In this document: positions 27,286 through 36,488 of the stretch, piece after piece | How positions within the stretch are numbered: position 1 is the first letter of the stretch | Layout: the number at the start of each line of letters is the position of its first letter | Source of the DNA: Sphingobacterium thalpophilum | GTDB taxonomy: Bacteria > Bacteroidota > Bacteroidia > Sphingobacteriales > Sphingobacteriaceae | Assembly (NCBI RefSeq): GCF_038396785.1 | Contig: NZ_CP151087.1 | Coordinates: forward strand, 1,984,001 to 2,048,000 | Length of the DNA stretch: 64,000 nucleotides | Direction of reading: 5' to 3' | The notes under the pieces: model-generated | The model's database searches: none | What the model was told of the DNA's origin: nothing | The model's input: the letters and a program-made list of their open reading frames with translations, nothing else | Made by a program: the position numbers and the translations under genes

Positions 27286-27460
27286 CCGTCTAAATTTGAT
27301 TATTTATTCATCCATTTTGACTGTAAGGCATTCATACTGCCTTTGGTGTTTCATTCGTCATGAGGCGATCAGATTTATTCATTTTTATTCATTCACTAAT
27401 ACGTTTAAATCCATCTTGATGCTCTCCTCTTTTTATTATCTAATGATCTACAGTATACGC

Positions 27461-30445
27461 TTAAAGTGAGAAGTTAACCCCCAATAGGATATTTCTTGCC
27501 GGTGGATAGGGTAAATATTCGATACCCAACGAAGGAATACCATTTGTTGCACCATCTGTATTCACCTCTGGATCAAATCCTGTATACTTCGTGATGATGA
27601 AAAGATTCTGTCCAGTAAGGGATACATTTAAGTTCTTAAGTGTTCTACCTACATTTCCAACACGATAGCTTAAAGTAAGATTAGCCATTTTTAGATAATC
27701 ACCTTTTTCAAGGAATCGCGTCGAAGGCGCAGCCGAATTGGAAGTAGACTCTTTTACAGCTGTATTAAAGAATGCTGAACCGATATTCCGTGATGACAAA
27801 TTGCTCAATCCCAAAGTCGTCGCTGCCGTATTATTGAATAGATAATGTCCAAAAGCGCCATTCATATTGGCAGCCAAAGAAAACTGTTTATAATTTACAT
27901 TGGTGGAGATACCCAATAATGTGGTTGGATTTGGACTGTTCATATAAAACTTATTAATTGCAGGATCGTTGGCCGTACTGATACTACCATCCTGTCCACG
28001 GTACATGCTCATTCCGGTTTGCGGGTCGATACCTTGGTAATCGGCCAAATACCATACATTCAATGGCTGGCCATTGACCATTCGTTGTCCCAATACACCA
28101 GAAAAACCTTGTCCGCGGAGTGCTCCTGTCTCATAATAACCAACAAGGCCACTTACACTATTCTTAAGAAACGTTGCATTACCTGTCAAATCCCAAGTCC
28201 AATTGTCATTTTTAATAATTGTACCTGTCAACGCGACCTCTACCCCTTTATTGACAATCTCACCGTCCAAATTTACCCAAATACGTCCCGCAGGAGCTGG
28301 CTGTGCAAGCGTTTGCTCAAATAGCGCATCTGTGGTCTTTTTATTAAAATAATCAATGGATCCATATAGACGGTTGCCCCAGATTCCGAAATCTATACCC
28401 GCATTGATCGTCGTCGAAGTTTCCCATTTCAAGTCAGGATTTCCATAGTTAGCCTGGCTTACACTCTGATTACCGAAGACCAATCTATTCAATGAGGCAC
28501 CAGAAGGGAATTCTTGGTTACCTGTTTTCCCCCAACCCAATCGCACTTTCAATTGGTCAAAGATACCGGAAGACTTTAAAAACTCTTCCTGATTAACATT
28601 CCAGGCTACGGCCAACGAAGGGAACATGGCGTATTTGTTGTTTGAACCAAATTTCGTTGAACCATCCCTTCGCACTGTTGCAGTGAATAAATAACGGTCT
28701 AAGTAATTGAAGCCGCCCCGTAAAAAAAGCGATTGCAATTGGTTTGTTGGACTTCTATACGACGATATTTCACGCGTGGAAACAGGCGTATATTGTAGAT
28801 AGTCAAAATAATCTAACCCCAGGTAGCGAAATCCACCGCCAAAGGAAATGTTATTATTATAATTATAATCCAAATACTCGTAGCCTGCTACCGCATTGAC
28901 ACTCCAATCTGAATTGATTTGTTTATTGTAAGAGAGCATATGCGTCATTTGCAAGTTGGTTTCTCCGTTATTGGAAATAAAGGCCTGCTCATTGTTCACA
29001 GCTGAAGGATCAATAAGTCCTGCGCGGTACATACCTTCACGGTTTCCAGTTTGTCGCATTGCACTATAGATAAAGCGATATTCCAAATCGTCTGTAATTT
29101 TATAGTATGGCGCCAAGTTGATTACCATGGTATTTGTTGTCGCCAAATCTTTAAAGGCGTCAATACTTGTCAATGGGTTTCGCGTAGTTGAACTGACAAA
29201 GGTTAAATTGCCTTGATCGTCCCGTAATGGTCGTGTCGGATTCCATTGTAAGGCTTGGGAAATCACATTTCCTTCCGAACCTACCATCGCATTGATCGGT
29301 GCGTATTTATTATCCATTTGCGTCAAAAAGACTGCAAAATCCAATCCCAATCGTTTGTTTTCCAGAAAACGGAAATTCCCGTTAAAATTGGCTGTGTATT
29401 TCTTCAGCTGTGATCCACGAATAATACCGTTTTGGTTTAAATATCCACCTGAAAGGCGATACTTACCATACTCGGTTCCGCCAGCTACATCAGCATAGTA
29501 ATTTTGCGTGATCGCTTTTCTTGTGATCGCTTTAAAAGCATCCTCATTGCCACCGAAATCAGCATTTGCGACTTCAGATGGTGTATAATATTTCAACGCT
29601 TCTCTAAATCGAGCAGCATCTAACACATCAGGATATTCCCGCATGGTAGAAACACCTGCTGAGGCTCCTACAGAAACCTCGGGCTGCCCTACTTTACCTC
29701 TTTTCGTCGAAATAATGACAACGCCATTTGCCCCACGTGAACCATAAATTGCCGTAGCCGATGCATCTTTAAGGATGTCCATACTAGCAATGTCACCCGG
29801 ATTCAAGTAAGTCAAAGGATTTCCTCTGTCGGAAGAAAAGCCTCCTCTTCCTTCAGGCAAAGGCGAATTACCCGACATAGGCACACCATCTAGCACAAAT
29901 AATGGGTTGTTACTGGCACGGATCGATGAGTTTCCACGGATACGTACTGTGGTTGATCCGCCAGGTTGCCCCGTATTGTTAATCACCATAACCCCTGGTG
30001 TCTTTCCCTGTATTAATTGATCGGGGCTCGTCATGATCCCCTTATTGAAGTTTTTCGCTCCAATAGTGACCATAGACCCCGTGAGATCTTTTTTACGGGC
30101 GGTACCATAACCGATCACAACGACCTCATCTAGGCCCTGACCGGCACTAGGTTCCAGCGCTACGGTGATATCGTTTCCCACAATGGGTACTTCTTTTAAA
30201 GTGTATCCAATAAAGGATACTTCCAGCGTTTTCGCTTCACTGGGAACAGTAAATGTAAAGGAACCTTCCGTGTCTGTTGTTGTAGCCGCGGTTCCCCCTT
30301 TTACCTTAATTGTAGCTCCTGCCAATGGACCTTGAGTCTCATCTACAACCTTTCCCTTCAAGACTTTCGTCTGGGCAACTACAATAAAAGATACAAGCAA
30401 AAATGTAAGCGTCATTACGCATTGTGCAAGTAGTTTATTTTTCAT
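27461..30445 (-). CDS. SusC-family TonB-dependent transporter (first pair)
   Basis: A 994-residue outer-membrane transporter. It has a signal peptide (to about residue 25), a carboxypeptidase-regulatory-like beta domain (VLKGKVVDETQGPLAGATI onward), a TonB-box-like DEVVVIGYGT near residue 106, a plug, then the barrel ending in a terminal Phe-Ser-Leu strand. It works with the downstream SusD as a pedal-bin oligosaccharide importer. It is divergent from the hybrid two-component regulator gene, whose product is the likely activator. Confidence 0.93.
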   Translation of the reverse strand: MKNKLLAQCVMTLTFLLVSFIVVAQTKVLKGKVVDETQGPLAGATIKVKGGTAATTTDTEGSFTFTVPSEAKTLEVSFIGYTLKEVPIVGNDITVALEPSAGQGLDEVVVIGYGTARKKDLTGSMVTIGAKNFNKGIMTSPDQLIQGKTPGVMVINNTGQPGGSTTVRIRGNSSIRASNNPLFVLDGVPMSGNSPLPEGRGGFSSDRGNPLTYLNPGDIASMDILKDASATAIYGSRGANGVVIISTKRGKVGQPEVSVGASAGVSTMREYPDVLDAARFREALKYYTPSEVANADFGGNEDAFKAITRKAITQNYYADVAGGTEYGKYRLSGGYLNQNGIIRGSQLKKYTANFNGNFRFLENKRLGLDFAVFLTQMDNKYAPINAMVGSEGNVISQALQWNPTRPLRDDQGNLTFVSSTTRNPLTSIDAFKDLATTNTMVINLAPYYKITDDLEYRFIYSAMRQTGNREGMYRAGLIDPSAVNNEQAFISNNGETNLQMTHMLSYNKQINSDWSVNAVAGYEYLDYNYNNNISFGGGFRYLGLDYFDYLQYTPVSTREISSYRSPTNQLQSLFLRGGFNYLDRYLFTATVRRDGSTKFGSNNKYAMFPSLAVAWNVNQEEFLKSSGIFDQLKVRLGWGKTGNQEFPSGASLNRLVFGNQSVSQANYGNPDLKWETSTTINAGIDFGIWGNRLYGSIDYFNKKTTDALFEQTLAQPAPAGRIWVNLDGEIVNKGVEVALTGTIIKNDNWTWDLTGNATFLKNSVSGLVGYYETGALRGQGFSGVLGQRMVNGQPLNVWYLADYQGIDPQTGMSMYRGQDGSISTANDPAINKFYMNSPNPTTLLGISTNVNYKQFSLAANMNGAFGHYLFNNTAATTLGLSNLSSRNIGSAFFNTAVKESTSNSAAPSTRFLEKGDYLKMANLTLSYRVGNVGRTLKNLNVSLTGQNLFIITKYTGFDPEVNTDGATNGIPSLGIEYLPYPPARNILLGVNFSL

Positions 30446-30879
30446 ACGCTTTTTGATTGGTGGTTTAATTGATTTTTATATCGTGCATCTAGGATACACA
30501 AATGATACTAAGTGATTTTTAATGATATTTTTTAGGCTCCAAAGCCCTTTTGAAATGCGTATAGTCTTCCCCAATAATGCCAAAGACGTAGCGCTGGGTA
30601 TCAAGGCCTTTAAAGCCAAAATTCAAAACCAAAGCATCGTGAACATCATGTCTCACAGGTAAAAACAAAAACCTAACAAACTGAAAAACAAGGACACAGG
30701 ACTTACCTGTCATAATTCTAGGGCGAAACATACGTTTATATTTGGTTATTATTGTTTTATAAAAATGCGGAAATCCTTGTAGCTAGTCCAATCAGAGCGT
30801 CTCAATTTTATATCAAAGCGTATCAGTAAAACTCTTTTTTATCTTTTAATTGACTATTTTTAGTTCAACGTAATCAGTT
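30446..30879. other. 434-bp divergent promoter region between susC and the hybrid regulator
   Basis: This gap should hold the promoters of both divergent transcripts. A leftward 70-codon frame (30519-30731) is present but begins without any known domain and has no supported start site; I treat it as unproven. No palindrome of regulatory size was seen by eye. Confidence 0.5.
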
Positions 30880-33800
30880 TTGAAAAGAATAACCACCATA
30901 CTCCTTTTATATATCTTGCTAGCATGTATTAACGTGCAGGCACAATCGATCTATTTTAAAAATTATCAAACCCACGACGGTCTCTCCAATAGCACGGTCA
31001 AATGTATTACACAGGATGTTCAGGGTTTTCTATGGTTAGGGACAAGGAATGGTCTCAATCGCTTTGATGGCAATCAATTTAAGATATTTAGACACAATGC
31101 TTCAGACTCTACAAGTATCGGAAGTTCGTCCATTTTAAGTATTCTCACAGACAGTAAAGGAATACTATGGGTGGGAACCACACGCGGCACCTATTGTTAC
31201 GATCCCATTAAAGAAAATTTTACACCATTCAGGGGTGTACCAATCGGTGAAGTAAATGCCATACACGAATACGCCGGTTTTATCTGGCTGCTTTCGAACG
31301 GAAAACTTTATCGCTATAATTCTTACACAACAGAAATAATTCCATTTGATCAGAACAAAAATACCATTGTAGCGATTACCAGCAGCAAGAAAGGCGGGTT
31401 GTGGACAACGGACAATAACAGTACCATCCAACGGTATCAGGTTAATACGAGCAAATTTGTCGAAGTTGACCTTAAAAAGATCGATCGAAAAGCATTGGCA
31501 AATACAAAAACCGTTTACGCCATCAATGATTCCCTATTGATGGTCGGGACAATCAATTCGGCTTATTTGTTTGATTTCAAAAATGGCCGGTTAAAAAATC
31601 TATTTGCAAGTCATTACCCCAATAAAGTCATCCAGGCAAACTGTATTATTCAACAGACGGAGTCAATATACTGGATCGGAACAGAAACTGGAATATATAC
31701 CTATGATATTCACACGGGTCAGAGCCAGCACATCAAAAAAGATCTGCTCAATCCATTTGCCATATCTGACAATGCTGTCCTGAATTTCTATCGGGACCGT
31801 GAAGACAATATCTGGTTTGGAACATTTTTCGGCGGCTTTAACCAATACAGCAACCAATTCGACAATTTCAAAAAGTATCTATCCGGGTTCGGAAAATCGG
31901 CCCTATCAGGCAATATTGTACACGATATCAAAAAAGATCGCTATGGAAATTTCTGGATAGGAACAGAAGATGGCGGCCTGAACAAAATAGATGCTCAAAC
32001 ACAACAGATTCAGCATTTCCTTGCCAATGGAAAAAAAGGAAGTATAGCGCATAACAATGTTCATGGCCTGGCAACAATTGGTGACGATCTTTGGGTAGGC
32101 TCCACAACACATGGACTAGACATTCTCGACGTAAAAACCGGAAAACTAAAAAAACACTATGATCGTATCGGCAAAGGCCCCTTACAAAGCAGCTTTGCCG
32201 TATGCCTCTATAAGTCTAAAGACAACAGCATGTTTGTCGGGACAGACCGCGCACTATACCGCTACAACAAAAATAGCGACAGTTTTGACCTCCTTCCAAT
32301 TACCGCATGGATACAAGGCATTTATGAAGATCAATATGGTATACTCTGGATCAACACCTACGGTAGCGGGGTCTACCAATATAACCGCAGTTCGGGAGAA
32401 ATTCAGCATCTGTTATCCGAACAAGGTAAACAAAATACACTCGTCAATAATTACGTCAACGGTCTATTTGAAGACAGCAAAAATAACTTGTGGTTTTGCA
32501 CCGAAAGCGGCCTCTCAAAATACCGTCGTGATGGGCACTTCACCAATTATCTGACCGAATCCGGTTTACCTTCCAATCAGGTATTCAAGGTCCTGGAAGA
32601 TGACAACAGGAGCATCTGGATATCTACCGGTGGTGGACTGGTCAGACTGGACGAAGGTGTCCCGCGTAGGGTCATCTATACATCGAGAGACGGGCTTCCC
32701 GCAGATCAGTTTAATTATAATTCGGCTTATAAAGATAGCGACGGGACTTTATATTTCGGGACTATCAAAGGGATGGTAAGCTTCAACCCGACAAAATCCA
32801 TTAAGAACAGCTTTATTCCACCTATGTTCATCAGCGGCATTCAGATTAACAATGTGAGCGTACCGGTTCGTGAAAATGGCATACTGAAAGAATCCATCTC
32901 CCTATCAGAAGAGATCCGACTGACCTACGACAATTCCAATATTAGCTTCAATATCGCCGCCTTGAGCTTTGTTTCCCCAAAGAGCAATCCTTATCGTTAT
33001 ATCATGGAAGGTTACGATAAAGACTGGACCGATATTACAGGCAATCAAAAAATCTATTACAATAAACTTCCTCCGGGCACTTATACGTTTAAGTTCAGAG
33101 GTGCAAATAACAACAGCGTCTGGAATCCGGATGAAAAAAAACTGCTCATCATCATTTCGCCACCCTGGTGGCAGTCAGGTTGGGCATACTTACTTTATTT
33201 TTTGAGCTTCGGCACCATTGCATTGCTCGTATTACGGTATTACTTTCTCCTTATAAAGGCCAACAACGCCCAAAAGATGGATAGTTATGAACGAAAAAAA
33301 GAACAGGAAATATATAACCTCAAGCTGGAATTCTTCACCAACCTGGCCCACGAAATTCGTACGCCACTCACGCTGATCAAAATGCCCCTTGAGAAAATAA
33401 TCAATAACCATAAATTTACCGATCGCGACACAGCCAAAGACCTTGCGCTGATTGAAAAAAACACGGCACGATTAATTCGCCTCACCAACCAATTACTTGA
33501 TTTTAGAAAAGCAGAAACCAACAATATGAGCCTTATTTTTACTAAAACGGATATTAATGCCCTCCTATCCGAAGTATTTCACGATTTAAATTATCTCGCA
33601 AAAGATAAACAGCTGCACTATGACCTCAGTCTCCCGCGTATCAGTCTCACGGCTTATGTGGATGAGGAAGCCCTTCGAAAAATCTTTACCAACCTGATTC
33701 ACAACGCCATCAAATATGCGGATCAAGAAGTCTATGTCAAACTCCTCCCTTTTAATAGCGATGACATTATGTTCAATATCGAGTTTAAGAATGATGGTGA

Positions 33801-34836
33801 GCTCATTCCTTTTGAGAAAAGAGAAAAAATATTTGAACCATTTTATCGCTTAAATGAATCCGATAAAGATACGGGGACGGGAATTGGTCTTCCTTTATCC
33901 CGCTCCTTGGTCGAATTGCACCAAGGAAACTTATCCCTTGTACATCTGGAGGAAAACCGCAATATATTCCTGCTATCGATCCCAATTTTTCAGGAACAAT
34001 CGCTCGACATCAAATCTTTTCAGGAAGATAATGACGATCATGTATTGCATGATAGATCCGATGAACAGGAGGAAGAAAAGCCGGTGATTCTACTCGTCGA
34101 GGACAATAAAGAAATATTGGCCTACCTCAATAAAGAATTGAAAACCAGCTACACTGTTCTACGGGCAGGGAATGGTGCCGAGGCCCTTGAAATATTAGAC
34201 CAAGAGAATGTACAACTTGTACTAACAGATATTATGATGCCCATTATGGATGGTCTAGCGCTATGCAAACGCATCAAAACAGATATTCTGTATAGCCATA
34301 TTCCCGTTATTTTTCTAACGGCAAAAAATGCGCTGGATTCAAAAATTCAGGGATTAAAAAATGGTGCCGATGCCTATATCGAAAAACCTTTTTCGCTTGA
34401 ATTCCTCATGGTACAGATACGCAACATCCTCAAAAACCGTAAAATTATCAAGAATTACCTGACCAATTCTTCCAATTCCAACTTAATGGATATTAACGTT
34501 TCAGCACCCGACAAAGATTTTATCAGTCAGCTGAATACGGTTATTTATGAGAATATTTCAACGATAGATCTCAATGTGGATGAACTCGCCAAATTGATGC
34601 ATATGAGCCGTCCAACACTTTACCGTAAAATCAAAGGACTCTCCGACCTCACACCCAATGAATTGATCAATATTTCACGGTTGAAAAAGGCGGCAGAACT
34701 ACTCACCCAAAAAGAATATAACATCACCCAGGTATCAACGATGGTCGGTTATACCGTACAATCCAATTTTTCAAGGGACTTTCATAAGCACTATGGCATG
34801 TCGCCAAGCAGCTATATTCTTGAAAACAGCAAGTGA
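30880..34836 (+). CDS. hybrid two-component system regulator (HTCS) with AraC-type output
   Basis: A 1,318-residue one-protein sensor-regulator. It starts at TTG: no in-frame ATG precedes the signal peptide (KRITTILLLYILLACINVQAQ). The periplasmic half has repeated beta-propeller (Reg_prop) units such as GTRNGLNRFDG and a Y_Y_Y domain before the membrane helix (about 766-788). The histidine kinase follows, with phospho-acceptor His824 (LAHEIRTPLT), an N-box (NLIHNAIKYA) and a G-box (GTGIGLPLSRS). The receiver carries Asp1117 (TDIMMPIMDG) and a KPFS Lys, and an AraC-type HTH occupies the last ~100 residues. Such proteins sense oligosaccharides and activate their own locus, here the divergent susCD pair. 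Confidence 0.95.
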   Translation: MKRITTILLLYILLACINVQAQSIYFKNYQTHDGLSNSTVKCITQDVQGFLWLGTRNGLNRFDGNQFKIFRHNASDSTSIGSSSILSILTDSKGILWVGTTRGTYCYDPIKENFTPFRGVPIGEVNAIHEYAGFIWLLSNGKLYRYNSYTTEIIPFDQNKNTIVAITSSKKGGLWTTDNNSTIQRYQVNTSKFVEVDLKKIDRKALANTKTVYAINDSLLMVGTINSAYLFDFKNGRLKNLFASHYPNKVIQANCIIQQTESIYWIGTETGIYTYDIHTGQSQHIKKDLLNPFAISDNAVLNFYRDREDNIWFGTFFGGFNQYSNQFDNFKKYLSGFGKSALSGNIVHDIKKDRYGNFWIGTEDGGLNKIDAQTQQIQHFLANGKKGSIAHNNVHGLATIGDDLWVGSTTHGLDILDVKTGKLKKHYDRIGKGPLQSSFAVCLYKSKDNSMFVGTDRALYRYNKNSDSFDLLPITAWIQGIYEDQYGILWINTYGSGVYQYNRSSGEIQHLLSEQGKQNTLVNNYVNGLFEDSKNNLWFCTESGLSKYRRDGHFTNYLTESGLPSNQVFKVLEDDNRSIWISTGGGLVRLDEGVPRRVIYTSRDGLPADQFNYNSAYKDSDGTLYFGTIKGMVSFNPTKSIKNSFIPPMFISGIQINNVSVPVRENGILKESISLSEEIRLTYDNSNISFNIAALSFVSPKSNPYRYIMEGYDKDWTDITGNQKIYYNKLPPGTYTFKFRGANNNSVWNPDEKKLLIIISPPWWQSGWAYLLYFLSFGTIALLVLRYYFLLIKANNAQKMDSYERKKEQEIYNLKLEFFTNLAHEIRTPLTLIKMPLEKIINNHKFTDRDTAKDLALIEKNTARLIRLTNQLLDFRKAETNNMSLIFTKTDINALLSEVFHDLNYLAKDKQLHYDLSLPRISLTAYVDEEALRKIFTNLIHNAIKYADQEVYVKLLPFNSDDIMFNIEFKNDGELIPFEKREKIFEPFYRLNESDKDTGTGIGLPLSRSLVELHQGNLSLVHLEENRNIFLLSIPIFQEQSLDIKSFQEDNDDHVLHDRSDEQEEEKPVILLVEDNKEILAYLNKELKTSYTVLRAGNGAEALEILDQENVQLVLTDIMMPIMDGLALCKRIKTDILYSHIPVIFLTAKNALDSKIQGLKNGADAYIEKPFSLEFLMVQIRNILKNRKIIKNYLTNSSNSNLMDINVSAPDKDFISQLNTVIYENISTIDLNVDELAKLMHMSRPTLYRKIKGLSDLTPNELINISRLKKAAELLTQKEYNITQVSTMVGYTVQSNFSRDFHKHYGMSPSSYILENSK

Positions 34837-35009
34837 TGAACACCAGTTCTAGTACCAGGAAGAATATTATTCCAATGGCGTAAAAACTGTTCCCGAGATG
34901 CCAAAAGAATATCGGCACTTGATAAAGAAAGAAACCGTCCCTAGGTAAAGAAAGAATCGGGGACAAATACAAGGAGCTCGAAAATCTTATTGAAAGACGC
35001 TAGCGAAGA

Positions 35010-35048
35010 AAAAAAACGTAGACGTAGAAGGTTTAGCCTACGTCTACG
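35010..35048 (-). terminator. Rho-independent terminator of the maltodextrin operon
   Basis: CGTAGACGTAG (35017-35027) pairs exactly with CTACGTCTACG (35038-35048). Leftward transcripts end in eight U from the A-run before 35017. It lies 15 nt past the MFS stop codon. The gap 34837-35009 holds no gene. Confidence 0.88.
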
Positions 35049-35062
35049 ATAATGGCATGAAC

Positions 35063-36388
35063 TTAATTCTTACGCTTTGGAACAAAGAATGCCGCCAGTA
35101 ACATAAATATGCCGGCCAATAGCAAGCCATAAATGGATTGGCCATGAAAAAAATATTTGATGATCATGCCACCAAAAAATCCACATACAATCTGAGGTAG
35201 GGTAATGAAAAAATTAAATAGCCCCATATAGACCCCCATTTTACCCGTAGGTAAATGATCGCTCAAAATTGCATAGGGCATTGCCAAAATGCTTCCCCAA
35301 GCGATACCAATACCGATCATAGGAAGAATCAGTAGATTGGCATCTTTGATCAGAAATAATGAAATTAACGAAAGCCCACCAATGGAAAGCCCAAGAGCAT
35401 GCGTTTTTCCACGCCCAAAATGTTTAGCTATCCGCGGAATAAACAAGGCATACAAGGCCGAGACTCCATTGTAAATACCAAAAAGCACACCTACCCAATT
35501 GGCAGCCTCCATATAGAGATCCTGCCGATTTCCTTCCCGCAGGTAAAAAACCGAATCAGCAATAGCTGGAGTGGTATACACCCACATCATAAAAAGGGCA
35601 AACCAGGAGAAAAACTGAACCCAGCCCAACTTGCGCATGATCAATGGCATCTTACCGATATCGCTAAAGATAGAACGCAAGCCAAACTTTGGTGCCGCAT
35701 CCTGTTCAATAGCAACCGTATCCGAAAAAGTCTGAAGTTCTGTAGGTGAGTACTCTTTTGTTTTGAACACAGACCATAACACCGTTAGAAGCAGGACAAA
35801 ACCGCCTACATAAAAGGAGTAGATAACATTGCTCGGTACCTGCCCGGCTTCAGAAGTACCTGCTACATGAAAATACTTCGTCAACATAAAGGGAAGTAGC
35901 GAGCCAAGGACAGCGCCAATCCCGATTAAAAAGGTCTGTACCGAGAAGCCCAAACTCCGCTGACTGCTCGGCAGATTATCACCGATCAGCGCTCGAAAGG
36001 GCTCCATGGTCACATTGATGGAAGCATCCATAAACATCAATAAGCCAGCACCGATCCAAAGTGGCGCCAATAATGTTGTCAATAATGCCGCATTGGGCAT
36101 TAAAAATAAAGTCAGGGTAGTTAACAGTGCCCCCACCAAAATATAAGGTCGACGCCGGCCTAGTCTATTCCAGGTTCGATCGCTATAATGACCTATAATT
36201 GGCTGTACAATCATCCCCGTGATCGGAGCAGCAAGCCAAAAAAGTGAAAGATGTTCCACATCAGCACCAAATGTCTGGAGAATACGGGAGGCGTTGCCAT
36301 TTTGCAGCGCAAAACCCATTTGTATCCCCAGAAATCCAAAACTCATATTGATGACCTGGCTAATGCTTAATTCAGGTTTATTTCCCAT
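35063..36388 (-). CDS. MFS sugar transporter (maltose/maltodextrin permease candidate)
   Basis: A 441-residue inner-membrane protein with about 12 helices. The MFS signature between helices 2 and 3 is present (GHYSDRTWNRLGRRRPYI), together with the loop pattern of sucrose/maltose-type carriers (SLC45/GPH-like). As the last gene of the operon after GH65, it most likely brings maltose or short maltodextrins from the periplasm into the cytoplasm for phosphorolysis. Substrate is inferred from context. Confidence 0.85.
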   Translation of the reverse strand: MGNKPELSISQVINMSFGFLGIQMGFALQNGNASRILQTFGADVEHLSLFWLAAPITGMIVQPIIGHYSDRTWNRLGRRRPYILVGALLTTLTLFLMPNAALLTTLLAPLWIGAGLLMFMDASINVTMEPFRALIGDNLPSSQRSLGFSVQTFLIGIGAVLGSLLPFMLTKYFHVAGTSEAGQVPSNVIYSFYVGGFVLLLTVLWSVFKTKEYSPTELQTFSDTVAIEQDAAPKFGLRSIFSDIGKMPLIMRKLGWVQFFSWFALFMMWVYTTPAIADSVFYLREGNRQDLYMEAANWVGVLFGIYNGVSALYALFIPRIAKHFGRGKTHALGLSIGGLSLISLFLIKDANLLILPMIGIGIAWGSILAMPYAILSDHLPTGKMGVYMGLFNFFITLPQIVCGFFGGMIIKYFFHGQSIYGLLLAGIFMLLAAFFVPKRKN

Positions 36389-36488
36389 AATAGGCTATCA
36401 AAATTTAAGACAAAATACAATTTAATTACCATTTAACCGTTATTTTCAGCAGCATAAGATAGGTTCTTTCACTGCTGAAAACTGGGGT

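Noticed and set aside
30519..30731. Leftward 70-codon frame upstream of susC
   Set aside because: No recognised family, no clear start and it lies in the expected promoter region. It could be a decayed gene end but cannot be supported.
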